A DNA stretch of 64,000 bases from Paenibacillus etheri (GTDB taxonomy: Bacteria > Bacillota > Bacilli > Paenibacillales > Paenibacillaceae): contig NZ_LCZJ02000018.1 of NCBI RefSeq assembly GCF_001012825.1, positions 124,001 to 188,000 on the forward strand. Reading direction: 5' to 3'. The notes below the pieces were generated by a model that saw only the letters and a list, made by a program, of their open reading frames with translations, had not been told where the DNA came from and did no database searches. The translations under genes were made by a program, and so were the position numbers. Each line of letters opens with the position of its first letter. Position 1 is the stretch's first letter. Below are positions 42,050-50,898 of the stretch, one piece after another.

Positions 42050-43081
42050 ATGGAATCCCAAGATACTGTAGAAACGATTAACAGACATAAGCAGCTTGGA
42101 CTAAGTGACGGCCAGGTCATCGATATGTACAGATATATGCTGCTCGCACGTAAATACGACGAGCGCAGTCTGCTGCTTCAGCGCGCTGGCAAGATTAACT
42201 TTCATGTCTCCGGCATTGGCCAGGAGGCGGGTCAGGTGGCAGCAGCATTTGCGCTGGACCGGCAGAATGATTATTTTTTACCTTATTACCGTGATTATGC
42301 TTTCGTACTCTCTGTAGGTATGACCACTCGTGAATTGATGCTGTCTGTGTTCGCAAAGGCAGAAGATCCAAACAGCGGTGGGCGGCAAATGCCAGGTCAC
42401 TTTGGTAGTAAGCGTCTGCGTATTGTGACAGGCTCAAGTCCTGTAACCACGCAGGTCCCTCATGCAGTTGGTTTTGCTTTGGCAGCCAAAATGCAGAAGA
42501 AGAAATTCGTCTCATTTGTAACCTTTGGGGAAGGCTCCAGCAACCAAGGCGATTTTCATGAAGCTTGTAACTTTGCCGGAGTGAATAAGCTACCGGTTAT
42601 TATTATGTGTCAGAATAATCAGTACGCCATCTCTATTCCTGCTCACAAACAGCTTGGCGGGAAGGTCAGCGACCGTGCCCTGGGTTATGGATTTCCAGGT
42701 GTGCGTGTAGATGGCAATGATCCGCTGGAAGTTTATCGTGTCGTTAAGGAAGCTCGGGAAAGAGCGCTTGCGGGGGAAGGCCCTACGCTAATCGAAGCTA
42801 TGATGTACCGTTTGTCTCCACACTCCACCTCGGATAATGATTTGGCTTATCGAACCAAAGAAGAGGTTGATGAGAACTGGAAGAAGGACGGCGTAGCAGG
42901 ATTCCGAAATTACCTGATTGGTCTGGGACTTTGGAGTGACGAGCAAGAACAAGATCTTATTGCTGAGTGCAATCTTGAGCTTAAAGCGGCTATCGAATAT
43001 GCTGACAACGCTCCGTTCCCGAAACCGGAAGATACACTGCTGCATGTATACAGTGATTCCGACTTGAAAGGAGGAGCATAA
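42050..43081 (+). CDS. bkdAA: Branched-chain 2-oxoacid dehydrogenase E1 alpha
   Basis: The 343-aa thiamine-diphosphate subunit decarboxylates branched-chain 2-oxo acids with E1 beta. The ThDP motif GEGSSNQGDFHEACNFA to QNNQYAI is complete, and the phosphorylation-loop equivalent RLSPHSTSDND is of the BCKDH rather than pyruvate dehydrogenase type. AAGGAGG stands before the ATG. It yields acyl-CoA starters for iso/anteiso fatty acids, the main lipids of such bacteria. Confidence 0.92.
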   Translation: MESQDTVETINRHKQLGLSDGQVIDMYRYMLLARKYDERSLLLQRAGKINFHVSGIGQEAGQVAAAFALDRQNDYFLPYYRDYAFVLSVGMTTRELMLSVFAKAEDPNSGGRQMPGHFGSKRLRIVTGSSPVTTQVPHAVGFALAAKMQKKKFVSFVTFGEGSSNQGDFHEACNFAGVNKLPVIIMCQNNQYAISIPAHKQLGGKVSDRALGYGFPGVRVDGNDPLEVYRVVKEARERALAGEGPTLIEAMMYRLSPHSTSDNDLAYRTKEEVDENWKKDGVAGFRNYLIGLGLWSDEQEQDLIAECNLELKAAIEYADNAPFPKPEDTLLHVYSDSDLKGGA

Positions 43082-43084
43082 ACC

Positions 43085-44071
43085 ATGGCTATAATGGAAT
43101 ATATCGATGCCATTCGGCTCGCGATGAAGGAAGAAATGGAACGCGATAAATCCGTGTTCGTGCTTGGTGAGGACGTGGGTCTAAAAGGCGGCGTATTTAC
43201 CACAACTAAAGGTCTGCAAGAACAGTTTGGGGAAGAGCGTGTACTGGATACACCGTTAGCGGAATCAGCTATAGCTGGTGTGGCAATTGGTGCAGCCATG
43301 TATGGGATGAAGCCCATTGCTGAAATGCAGTACTCTGATTTTATGCTTCCCGCAACGAATCAAATCATTAGCGAAGCGGCCAAGATCCGCTATCGTTCAA
43401 ATAACGATTGGAACTGTCCGGTTGTCATACGTGCGCCTATCGGCGGCGGTGTATTCGGCGGTCTGTACCATTCCCAGTGTCCGGAATCGATTTTCTTCGG
43501 TACACCAGGATTGAAGATTGTCGCACCTTACTCTGCTTACGATGCTAAAGGGCTATTGAAGGCAGCCGTCCGTGATCCTGATCCGGTTCTATTCTTCGAG
43601 AATAAGAAGTGCTACAAGCTGATCAAGGAAGAAGTGCCAGAAGGCGATTACACGGTTCCTATTGGCGAAGCCAATCTGCTGCGTCAGGGAACAGATATTA
43701 CGGTTATTGGTTACAGTTTGCCATTGCATTTTGCGATGCAAGCAGCAGAAGAATTAGAGCGCGAAGAAGGCATTACCGCTCATATTCTGGATCTGCGGAC
43801 CTTGCAGCCTCTTGATCGGGATGCGATCATAGCTGCTGCTCGTCAGACAGGGAAGGTTCTGATTGTGCATGAGGACAATAAAACGGGTGGTATTGGCGGT
43901 GAAGTGGCGGCGATTATCGCTGAGCATTGTTTGTTCGAACTAGACGCGCCGATCTTCCGTCTATGTGGTCCCGATGTCCCGGCTATGCCAATTAGCCCAC
44001 CAATGGAGAAGTTCTTCATGCTTAGCAAAGAAAAAGTGAAGGCGGAAATGCTTCGACTGGCGCAATATTAA
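43085..44071 (+). CDS. bkdAB: Branched-chain 2-oxoacid dehydrogenase E1 beta
   Basis: The 328-aa subunit completes the E1 alpha2-beta2 enzyme. Typical segments are VFVLGEDVGLKGGVF, DTPLAESAIAGVAIGAA, and IRAPIGGGVFGGLYHSQ. It begins 3 bases after bkdAA with GGAGG overlapping that gene's end. A 90-base spacer with short repeats separates it from bkdB. Confidence 0.93.
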   Translation: MAIMEYIDAIRLAMKEEMERDKSVFVLGEDVGLKGGVFTTTKGLQEQFGEERVLDTPLAESAIAGVAIGAAMYGMKPIAEMQYSDFMLPATNQIISEAAKIRYRSNNDWNCPVVIRAPIGGGVFGGLYHSQCPESIFFGTPGLKIVAPYSAYDAKGLLKAAVRDPDPVLFFENKKCYKLIKEEVPEGDYTVPIGEANLLRQGTDITVIGYSLPLHFAMQAAEELEREEGITAHILDLRTLQPLDRDAIIAAARQTGKVLIVHEDNKTGGIGGEVAAIIAEHCLFELDAPIFRLCGPDVPAMPISPPMEKFFMLSKEKVKAEMLRLAQY

Positions 44072-44092
44072 AATAGTTGAGTGGACGCGAAG

Positions 44093-44146
44093 CTTCGTAA
44101 AACTTAAAGATTAAGCTTACGAAGTGAGTTTTACTTCGTAAAACTT
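44093..44146. repeat. CTTCGTAAAACTT direct repeat with internal inverted copy
   Basis: CTTCGTAAAACTT occurs at 44093-44105 and 44134-44146. Between them TTACGAAG (44117-44124) is the inverted form, so both hairpin and direct-repeat pairings are possible. It fills most of the bkdAB-bkdB spacer and may be a small dispersed palindromic repeat. Confidence 0.6.
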
Positions 44147-44161
44147 TTAAGGAGTGAAAAG

Positions 44162-45532
44162 ATGTCTGACAACCAAAAGTTGACTGACGTGATCATGCCG
44201 CAGCTGGCGGAATCGCTAGTATCGGCAACGATCGGCAAATGGCTGAAGAAACCGGGCGATCCGGTAGAGCAATATGAACCATTATGTGAGCTTATTACAG
44301 ATAAAGTAAACGCTGAATTACCTTCAACTATAGATGGAGTTATGGGAGAGCTATTGGCAGAAGAAGGTCAGGTTGTCAATGTCGGCGAAGTCATTTGTCG
44401 AATTGCAGTGCCCGTAACTGGATCTGCTGCTGCAAATGTGACTAACACTAGCACAGCTACTTCTAATTCCTCTAACGATGTTTCAGGACAAAAGGCTGCT
44501 TTAACTGCTAGCGATTCGATGCGTGCACGATATTCTCCCGCGGTACAGACTTTGGCGGCTGAGCATAACATCGATCTAACTTTAGTTACTGGTACTGGTA
44601 TGGGTGGCCGGATTACTCGTAAAGATGTGCTAACCTTCCTCGAAGGTGGTGGAGCTACTTCCGCAGCTTCGACTGCTGCTCGTCAGCCTGCCCCAGCTGT
44701 GTCACAACCGCCTGTACCACAGTTCGTTCAAGCAGAAGAGAAGAAAGCGGAAGAGCCTCTTCGTCATTCTGGTCTACATCTGAGCGAATCGCCGCGTATC
44801 CCAACAATTGAAGTAGAGCGTGGCCGAGGCAGCAGTTCTGAATACCTGATTGATGTAACGCCAATCCGGAATACAATTGCTACAAGAATGCGCCAAAGTG
44901 TCTCGGAGATTCCGCATGCTTGGACCATGATTGAGGTAGACGTGACTAATCTGGTCGCACTGCGCAATAAACATAAGGAAGAGTTTAAACGTAAAGAAGG
45001 TATCAATCTAACCTATCTGGCTTTTATGATGAAGGCCGTTGTAAGTGCGATTAAGGATTACCCGATTATGAACTCTGTTTGGGCTGTAGACAAAATCATT
45101 GTCAAACGTGATATCAATATCTCGTTAGCGGTAGGTACAGAAGATTCGGTTATCACTCCTGTGATTAAGAAGGCTGATCAGAAAAACGTCGCCGGGTTAG
45201 CTCGTGAGATTGATGAATTGGCCCAAAAAACCCGCGAAGGCAAACTGAGTCTGGAAGATTTGCAGGGCGGGACTTTCACTGTAAATAATACCGGCTCATT
45301 TGGCTCCATTCTTTCTTATCCAATCATTAACTATCCGCAGGCAGCGATTTTAACGTTTGAATCGATTGTGAAAAGACCTGTGGTCATTAACGATATGATA
45401 GGTGTGCGATCAATGGCTAATATTTGTCTGTCACTGGATCATCGGATTCTGGATGGAGTGATTTGCGGTCGTTTCTTGCAACGCGTCAAGGATAATATTG
45501 AAGGATATACTCCGGATACGAAACTCTACTAA
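44162..45532 (+). CDS. bkdB: Lipoamide acyltransferase (E2) of branched-chain complex
   Basis: The 456-aa core protein has an N-terminal lipoyl domain with the lipoylated Lys in ELITDKVNAELPS, an Ala/Thr/Ser-rich linker, a peripheral-subunit-binding domain (RYSPAVQTLAAEHNIDL, GRITRKDV), a second flexible linker and a catalytic acyltransferase domain ending in LSLDHRILDG (His-Asp active site). AAGGAG lies before the ATG. The lipoyl group it needs is attached by the pathway that starts with LipB, encoded next. Confidence 0.93.
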   Translation: MSDNQKLTDVIMPQLAESLVSATIGKWLKKPGDPVEQYEPLCELITDKVNAELPSTIDGVMGELLAEEGQVVNVGEVICRIAVPVTGSAAANVTNTSTATSNSSNDVSGQKAALTASDSMRARYSPAVQTLAAEHNIDLTLVTGTGMGGRITRKDVLTFLEGGGATSAASTAARQPAPAVSQPPVPQFVQAEEKKAEEPLRHSGLHLSESPRIPTIEVERGRGSSSEYLIDVTPIRNTIATRMRQSVSEIPHAWTMIEVDVTNLVALRNKHKEEFKRKEGINLTYLAFMMKAVVSAIKDYPIMNSVWAVDKIIVKRDINISLAVGTEDSVITPVIKKADQKNVAGLAREIDELAQKTREGKLSLEDLQGGTFTVNNTGSFGSILSYPIINYPQAAILTFESIVKRPVVINDMIGVRSMANICLSLDHRILDGVICGRFLQRVKDNIEGYTPDTKLY

Positions 45533-45586
45533 ATAATGACGAGCTAAACTGTGCAGGCATGAGACTGAAAAAGGGGACCTGACGGT

Positions 45587-46306
45587 ATGAATAATTCGGA
45601 TATTCGTAAGCTGCAGATTTCATATGACCCCATTATGGAGTATGGAAAGGCTTGGGATCTGCAAAAGGAAAGTGTGCACGCCATTGATGCTGGTGAGCAA
45701 CCGGAACGACTGATTCTTTTGCAGCATCCCCCTACCTATACAATTGGTTCACAGAATCATCCCGAACATCTTCTTCTAGATCAAGAGCAGCTCAAAGAAA
45801 AAGGAATCGCGCTGTTTGAAATCGACCGGGGAGGAGATATTACATATCATGGGCCGGGTCAGCTTGTAGGTTATCCGATCCTTATGCTCGGTGAAGAGGG
45901 TAAGGTAGATTTACACGGATACTTGCGCAGTCTGGAGGCAGTGATTATTGATTATTTGGCCTCCTACGGAATTGTAGGGGAACGGAAGCCGGAGTACACA
46001 GGGGTATGGGTTGGCGACGAGAAGATCTGTGCCATTGGCGTCAAATTTAACAAAAGCAAATTCCGAAGAGGATTCGTTACCAGCCATGGCTTTGCTTTTA
46101 ACATTACAGAAGGGATATCTGGACATGGCTTTCAAGGAATTATTCCATGTGGTATCACCGAATATGGAGTGACTTCCTTAGAAGAGTGTGCAGGCCGTCA
46201 TTTTGAACTTCAAGATGTGGCCAAAGAATTGGTCCCGTATTTCCTAAGACACTTTCCATATGAAGAGCAGGATGAGTTCTTCGACACTATGGCTAAAGCT
46301 GATTAG
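45587..46306 (+). CDS. lipB: Octanoyl-(acyl carrier protein):protein N-octanoyltransferase
   Basis: The 239-aa enzyme transfers octanoyl groups to lipoyl domains. Motifs are HPPTYTIGSQ, RGGDITYHGPGQLVGYP, the catalytic Lys in KICAIGVK, THGFAFN-like SHGFAFN, and the Cys in IIPCGI. It is of the LipB type rather than LipM/LipL. It follows bkdB by 54 bases on the same strand, a sensible link since E2 needs lipoylation. Confidence 0.93.
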   Translation: MNNSDIRKLQISYDPIMEYGKAWDLQKESVHAIDAGEQPERLILLQHPPTYTIGSQNHPEHLLLDQEQLKEKGIALFEIDRGGDITYHGPGQLVGYPILMLGEEGKVDLHGYLRSLEAVIIDYLASYGIVGERKPEYTGVWVGDEKICAIGVKFNKSKFRRGFVTSHGFAFNITEGISGHGFQGIIPCGITEYGVTSLEECAGRHFELQDVAKELVPYFLRHFPYEEQDEFFDTMAKAD

Positions 46307-46325
46307 TGAACAAACAGGCAAGCCA

Positions 46326-46356
46326 AATAGCGGCAAGGGAATCCCTAGCCGCTATT
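46326..46356. terminator. Stem-loop between lipB and the Prli42-like gene
   Basis: AATAGCGGC pairs with GCCGCTATT. It is convergently placed and may end both transcripts, but the T run is poor. Confidence 0.5.
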
Positions 46357-46378
46357 ATCAATGTTCCTTGTGTAGATA

Positions 46379-46480
46379 TTAACCTGCAAGGAAAGGCTCG
46401 ATAACCATAAAGAGCGTAGAGGCAATCATGGCGAACAACATGACGTAGATGAAGATTTTGAACCACTTATTACGTTGCAT
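46379..46480 (-). CDS. prli42: Prli42-like stressosome-associated membrane micropeptide
   Basis: The 33-aa minus-strand frame has AAGGAG 6 bases before its ATG. It reads as a basic N-terminus (MQRNKWFKIFIY) followed by a single membrane helix (VMLFAMIASTLFMVIEPF). This is the layout of Prli42, the Listeria and Bacillus micropeptide that anchors the stressosome to the membrane through its basic N-terminus. The match is by pattern over a very short protein. It sits alone between lipB and an M20 peptidase gene. Confidence 0.65.
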   Translation of the reverse strand: MQRNKWFKIFIYVMLFAMIASTLFMVIEPFLAG

Positions 46481-46574
46481 GAGTAACTCCTTTAGATTTA
46501 GTTTAAGTTAATAGCATGTAGATGGTCTTTCTGTACAACCATTGTAACGTATTCACGAAAGAGAGGGAAGTCCA

Positions 46575-47702
46575 GTGATTTCACAAGACAGATTGATTCA
46601 AGAATTTATGGAACTTGTCCAAGTTGATAGTGAAACAAGAAATGAACGGCAAATTGCCGATGTGCTCAAGAGCAAATTTAACGCTCTGGGATTAGAAGTT
46701 ACCGAAGATGATTCCCAAGAAAGAACTGGACATGGAGCGGGTAATCTGTTCATTACCTGGCCGGCTGAGAATGGTGGAGCTGCACCAAAGCTACTGTTCA
46801 CATGCCACATGGATACGGTTGTTCCCGGACAAAATATCAAGCCTTCGCTTGGCGCGGATGGATGGATTACAAGTGACGGCACTACAATCCTTGGAGCAGA
46901 TGACAAAGCTGGATTAGCTGCACTGTTTGAAGCGATTAGAGTGATTCAAGAGCAAAAATTGCCACATGGTCAGATTCAGTTCGTAATTACTGCGGGTGAA
47001 GAATCTGGATTGCTAGGTGCACGTTCGATGGATCCGAGCAATTTGGATGCAGACTTCGGTTTTGCACTCGATTCCAATGGTGAAGTCGGAGCGATCGCAG
47101 TTGCGGCACCTACACAAGCTAAAATTACGATGCAAATCTTCGGAAAATCTGCTCATGCAGGTGTTAATCCAGAAGACGGCATCAGTGCGATTCAAGTAGC
47201 CAGCAAAGCGATTGCTGCGATGAAGCTTGGTCGAATCGATAACGAAACGACTGCAAATATCGGTAAATTCGCTGGTGGTGGTCCTACGAATGTGGTGTGC
47301 GATCACGTTCAATTGGATGCAGAAGCACGTAGTATCGTGCAGGAAAAGGTTGGCAATCAAATCGCTTCGATGCGTGAAGCACTGGAGACCACTGTCCGCG
47401 AATACGGTGCAGAATGCGAATTCCGCAGTGAAATTATTTATCCAGCTTTCAGCTTTAATGAAAATGATCCAGTGGTACAGCTTGCACAACGGGCTATCAC
47501 TTCTATGGGACTTACACCGCGACTGTTCCACTCTGGTGGAGGAAGTGACGCTAACGTTTTTAATGGTCTAGATGTTCCGACCGTTAATCTCGCTGTAGGT
47601 TACGAGCATATCCATACTACTAAGGAACGAATTAAAGCTGAGGACATTGTTAAAGTGGCTGAGCTTGTAGTGAATATTGTTAAAGAGAGCGTAAAGGGCT
47701 AA
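46575..47702 (+). CDS. M20-family peptidase (tripeptidase-like)
   Basis: The 375-aa metallopeptidase has the di-zinc ligands of the M20 family: CHMDTVVPG, GADDKAG, TAGEESGLLGA (catalytic Glu pair), ALDSNG and the C-terminal SGGGSDANVF with EHIHTTKE. It is closest in pattern to PepT-like/YqjE proteins, which trim short peptides. GTG at 46575 follows GAGAGGGA. The peptide specificity is unknown. Confidence 0.88.
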   Translation: MISQDRLIQEFMELVQVDSETRNERQIADVLKSKFNALGLEVTEDDSQERTGHGAGNLFITWPAENGGAAPKLLFTCHMDTVVPGQNIKPSLGADGWITSDGTTILGADDKAGLAALFEAIRVIQEQKLPHGQIQFVITAGEESGLLGARSMDPSNLDADFGFALDSNGEVGAIAVAAPTQAKITMQIFGKSAHAGVNPEDGISAIQVASKAIAAMKLGRIDNETTANIGKFAGGGPTNVVCDHVQLDAEARSIVQEKVGNQIASMREALETTVREYGAECEFRSEIIYPAFSFNENDPVVQLAQRAITSMGLTPRLFHSGGGSDANVFNGLDVPTVNLAVGYEHIHTTKERIKAEDIVKVAELVVNIVKESVKG

Positions 47703-47782
47703 CTGTAACCTCTCTTATATTTTGGGTTGTTCAAATAGTTGATTATTCGATGAATGCGGCAGTCCTATGGTTGAAAAAGACA

Positions 47783-47832
47783 GCAGAGCAGCGATCCTCC
47801 CGAAACTGGAGAATCGCTGCTCTGCATTTTTG
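47783..47832 (+). terminator. Terminator of the M20 peptidase gene
   Basis: GCAGAGCAGCGATCCTCC pairs with GGAGAATCGCTGCTCTGC, followed by a TTTTT run. Nearly the same arms recur at the pdp terminator (56626-56672). Confidence 0.9.
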
Positions 47833-48062
47833 ATACTGGGCATCTAGTTATCCTCGCCAATAGTGCCTATGAGGTCCGCTAGCTTATCAAAATGAGGATA
47901 AAACTGGGTTTAAGGTCCAATATATCCAATTGGTATTTCGTAAGTGCAATCGCGATCTATTCAAACGAAGTCCGAGGTGCCCCAGCAGCCATCTCTAGGC
48001 TTATAGGGCACCCCTATATTCGGATGCGCATGTATGATTAAATCCTAAGGGGAACAATGAAT
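47833..48062. other. Non-coding spacer with nothing recognised
   Basis: Both strands lack a credible coding frame with a ribosome site. No tRNA, riboswitch or repeat was recognised. Confidence 0.4.
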
Positions 48063-48236
48063 TTATCCTGCTTTGGTTGGAATGATCTTGGATTGATCCT
48101 TTAGGGAGAGAATGTATGTGAGAGGCATATCGCGTCCATACTGCTCTATCCACCTACTTAAAATGGCCTTGATTTCCTCCGGTTTTCCTACCATTGTGAC
48201 TGCGGATGAGCTTGTACGGCTGAAGATTTCATTCAT
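48063..48236 (-). CDS. mciZ: MciZ-like Z-ring inhibitor micropeptide
   Basis: The 57-aa minus-strand frame has GAAGGA 8 bases before its ATG. The core VTMVGKPEEIKAILSRW and the following EQYGRDMPLTYIL resemble MciZ (VGKxxEIxxxL...YG), the mother-cell peptide that caps FtsZ filaments during B. subtilis sporulation. It is adjacent to and divergent from nudF; to my recollection mciZ also lies near nudF in B. subtilis. It is longer than the 40-aa Bacillus protein, with extra C-terminal residues. The assignment rests on a short motif plus context. Confidence 0.6.
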   Translation of the reverse strand: MNEIFSRTSSSAVTMVGKPEEIKAILSRWIEQYGRDMPLTYILSLKDQSKIIPTKAG

Positions 48237-48313
48237 CTGAAATTCCTTCTTTCCCTTTAAGTTTGCTATAATACACCGTATGCAGAACAGAGATAAAGGA
48301 GACCAGAAATTTT

Positions 48314-48886
48314 ATGGGAGACCAACATTTACACAGCAAGCCAGAGCTTGACGAAGTAACGCTGTCTACACAGCCTATATTTTATGGGAAAATCATCTCT
48401 TTGCAAGTGGACACAGTAAGACTGCCCGATGGTAATACCGCGACACGTGAAGTCGTGAAGCATCCCGGCGCCGTAGCAGTGCTTGCTCTGAACAACAACA
48501 AAATGCTCGTTGTGGAGCAATACCGTCAGCCCATGCAACGCACAGAGGTGGAGATTCCGGCTGGAAAGCTGGATAAAGGCGAAGATCCTTTAGTTGCGGC
48601 TGGTCGTGAGCTACAGGAAGAGACTGGATTTCATAGTGGAGATCTGAAATTACTTAAATCCTTCTATACTTCTCCCGGCTTCGCCGATGAGATTATACAT
48701 TTGTATGTGACTACTAACGCTCAACCGGGGGACATGTCACTGGACGAGGACGAATTCTTAGAGGTTTCAGAGCTTACCTTGGAGGAAGCCTATCAATATA
48801 TAGCTGACGGACGCATTGCGGACGCGAAGACGATGATGGCGGTGTACGCTTGGCATTTATACACGCTGACAGGCCAATGGAACTAA
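48314..48886 (+). CDS. nudF: ADP-ribose pyrophosphatase (Nudix)
   Basis: The 190-aa hydrolase contains a complete Nudix box, GKLDKGEDPLVAAGRELQEE followed by TGF, within the ADP-ribose pyrophosphatase framework (VVEQYRQPMQ, VEIPAGK). It splits ADP-ribose into AMP and ribose-5-phosphate. A TATAAT at 48267-48272 lies in a suitable place for the promoter. It opens the conserved block that runs to sigF and overlaps the next gene by 10 bases. Confidence 0.92.
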   Translation: MGDQHLHSKPELDEVTLSTQPIFYGKIISLQVDTVRLPDGNTATREVVKHPGAVAVLALNNNKMLVVEQYRQPMQRTEVEIPAGKLDKGEDPLVAAGRELQEETGFHSGDLKLLKSFYTSPGFADEIIHLYVTTNAQPGDMSLDEDEFLEVSELTLEEAYQYIADGRIADAKTMMAVYAWHLYTLTGQWN

Positions 48887-50076
48887 CTCCTGAACTGAAA
48901 AGCTTCTATTGCGATTTGCATGTTCATATTGGACGAACATCGGAAGGACAAGCGGTCAAAATCAGCGGCAGCCGCGAGCTCACCTTTGCTGGAATCGCCA
49001 AAGAAGCTGCAGAGCGTAAAGGTCTAGAGATGATTGGGATTATTGATAGTCACTCACCTGGCGTACTGCGTGACATTCAACGTTCCTTGGAATCTGGAGA
49101 GATGACGTTAGCTGAAGGTGGAGGGATAGCTTATCGGGGGACTACGATCATCCTAGGTGCGGAGATTGAAATCCGTGAGCCTGAGCGAAAAGAATGTCAC
49201 GTACTCGCCTTCATGCCCGACGTGGAGCGTATGATAGACTTCAGTGCTTGGATGAGTCGCCATATGCGCAATGTGAACCTTAGTTCTCAGCGCCTGTATG
49301 CTCCGGCTAGGGAGCTTCAGGATGAGATTTACGGGCGGGGAGGCATTCTTATCCCCGCACATATTTTCACGCCTCACAAGGGCTTGTACGGCTGTGCTGC
49401 AGAGCGTATGGCGGACATCTTTGATCTGGACCGCATAGCTGCTGTTGAGCTTGGGCTGAGTGCAGATTCCGAAATGGCTGGATATCTCACTGAACTGGAT
49501 AATTTCACGTTTCTAACCAACTCAGATGCGCATTCACTGGGTAAGTTAGGGCGCGAATATAATGTGATGGAGCTGGCACGACCTTCGTTCGCTGAACTGC
49601 GGCTCGCACTGGAACGTAAAGATGGACGGAAGGTAAGTGCTAATTTCGGACTTAATCCTCGGCTTGGCAAATACCACCGGAGCTATTGCGGGGGCTGTGG
49701 CAGTATTATTGACGAAGCTTATGTCACATCGGAACGTTGTCAATATTGTGGCAGTCTTAAATTGGTGAGGGGCGTATTCGACCGGATCCTTGATATCGCT
49801 GACCGCCAGACACCTGTTGTACCCGCAAACCGTCCACCCTATCACTATCAGGTTCCACTTGAATTTATACCGGGTCTTGGGAAGGCTAAAATGAACGCTT
49901 TGCTGCAAGCTTTTGGCACTGAGATGAACATTTTGCATGGTTGTGGTGAAGCGGAAATTGCTAGCGTAGTAGGAGTGGATTTGGCATCTATGATCGTTCA
50001 GGCTCGCTCAGGTATATTGGAACTATCAGCAGGCGGTGGGGGAACATACGGTAAAGTCGTACAACCTGGAAAGTAG
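48877..50076 (+). CDS. Endonuclease Q family protein (PHP domain)
   Basis: The 399-aa protein has an N-terminal PHP-type metal site (FYCDLHVHIG, IDSHSP, GAEIEI, ILIPAHIFTPHKG, TNSDAHSLGK), a four-cysteine zinc ribbon (CGGCGS ... CQYCGS), and a C-terminal helix-hairpin-helix-like part (IPGLGKAKMNALL). This is the layout of endonuclease Q, which nicks DNA 5' to deaminated bases such as uracil or hypoxanthine. ATG 48877, overlapping nudF, is chosen; the ribosome site is weak, suggesting coupling to nudF translation. Confidence 0.85.
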   Translation: MELTPELKSFYCDLHVHIGRTSEGQAVKISGSRELTFAGIAKEAAERKGLEMIGIIDSHSPGVLRDIQRSLESGEMTLAEGGGIAYRGTTIILGAEIEIREPERKECHVLAFMPDVERMIDFSAWMSRHMRNVNLSSQRLYAPARELQDEIYGRGGILIPAHIFTPHKGLYGCAAERMADIFDLDRIAAVELGLSADSEMAGYLTELDNFTFLTNSDAHSLGKLGREYNVMELARPSFAELRLALERKDGRKVSANFGLNPRLGKYHRSYCGGCGSIIDEAYVTSERCQYCGSLKLVRGVFDRILDIADRQTPVVPANRPPYHYQVPLEFIPGLGKAKMNALLQAFGTEMNILHGCGEAEIASVVGVDLASMIVQARSGILELSAGGGGTYGKVVQPGK

Positions 50077-50158
50077 AGTTTTTTGTACTAAGGACAAGTC
50101 ATATCACGGGGCGTTTTCTCATATGGTGTAACATGTAACCGGAAAGGGGAACGTCTCG

Positions 50159-50809
50159 ATGCGTAATTTAAGGCTGATGATGAAGGAACAGACGCCTCTG
50201 TATATTTTTGTCGGCGTATTATTTCTGGTAGGTGTTGTATTTGGGGCTCTTATCGTTAGTGCGCTTACGATGGATCAGCAACAGGAGTTGGGCGATTATC
50301 TGGGGAATTTCTTTGTAACGGTTGATCAGCAGGGTCTACCAGCAGCACCTGATTCGTATTGGAGTATAGCAGCTTTAAACCTAAAATGGATTGGGCTGAT
50401 CTGGATCCTTGGATTATCAGTCATTGGGTTGCCGGGAATCTTGATTCTTGATTTTCTTAAAGGAGTATTGATCGGCTTTACGGTCGGGTGTCTAGTAAGC
50501 CAATATTCATGGCACGGGATGCTGTTCGCACTTGTCTCTGTGGCTCCACATAATTTGGTACTGATTCCTGTGTTGTTAGTAAGCAGTGCAGCGGCGATCG
50601 CCTTTTCCTTGCAGATGATTCGTAGCCGAGTATTAGGTCAACGACGGACACCAGTGATTCGCCCGTTTACTATGTACACCATATTGTCACTTGTGATGGC
50701 TCTGTTGATTCTGGGCATTTCTAGTTTTGAGACCTATGTTACGCCCATCATGATGCGCTGGGTTACGCCCTCACTTGTACAAGCAGTGACGACCTTGGGC
50801 TTGCAGTAA
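50159..50809 (+). CDS. spoIIM: Stage II sporulation protein M
   Basis: The 216-aa protein has five membrane helices and the SpoIIM family pattern (LKWIGLIWILGLSVIGLPG, LDFLKGVLIGFTVG, SVAPHNLVLIPVLL). In sporulation it is part of the SpoIID-SpoIIM-SpoIIP machine that drives engulfment. GGAAAGGGGAA stands before the ATG. Its place just upstream of fur is as in other Bacillales. Confidence 0.92.
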   Translation: MRNLRLMMKEQTPLYIFVGVLFLVGVVFGALIVSALTMDQQQELGDYLGNFFVTVDQQGLPAAPDSYWSIAALNLKWIGLIWILGLSVIGLPGILILDFLKGVLIGFTVGCLVSQYSWHGMLFALVSVAPHNLVLIPVLLVSSAAAIAFSLQMIRSRVLGQRRTPVIRPFTMYTILSLVMALLILGISSFETYVTPIMMRWVTPSLVQAVTTLGLQ

Positions 50810-50815
50810 AAGCGT

Positions 50816-50845
50816 TTGACTTCTCAAAGCGACACCCCCTATAAT
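50816..50845 (+). promoter_or_regulatory. Sigma-A promoter of fur
   Basis: TTGACT (50816-50821) and TATAAT (50840-50845) are separated by 18 bases, about 55 bases before the fur ATG. Confidence 0.75.
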
Positions 50846-50898
50846 GGAAGAAGTGGTTTGAAGACCGGTGAGGTAATTTTCCAAGGGGGAGGGAGACA

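Noticed and set aside
44093-44146. Repeats considered as a CRISPR array
   Set aside because: Only two short direct copies with an inverted copy between; no regular spacers and no cas genes in the window.
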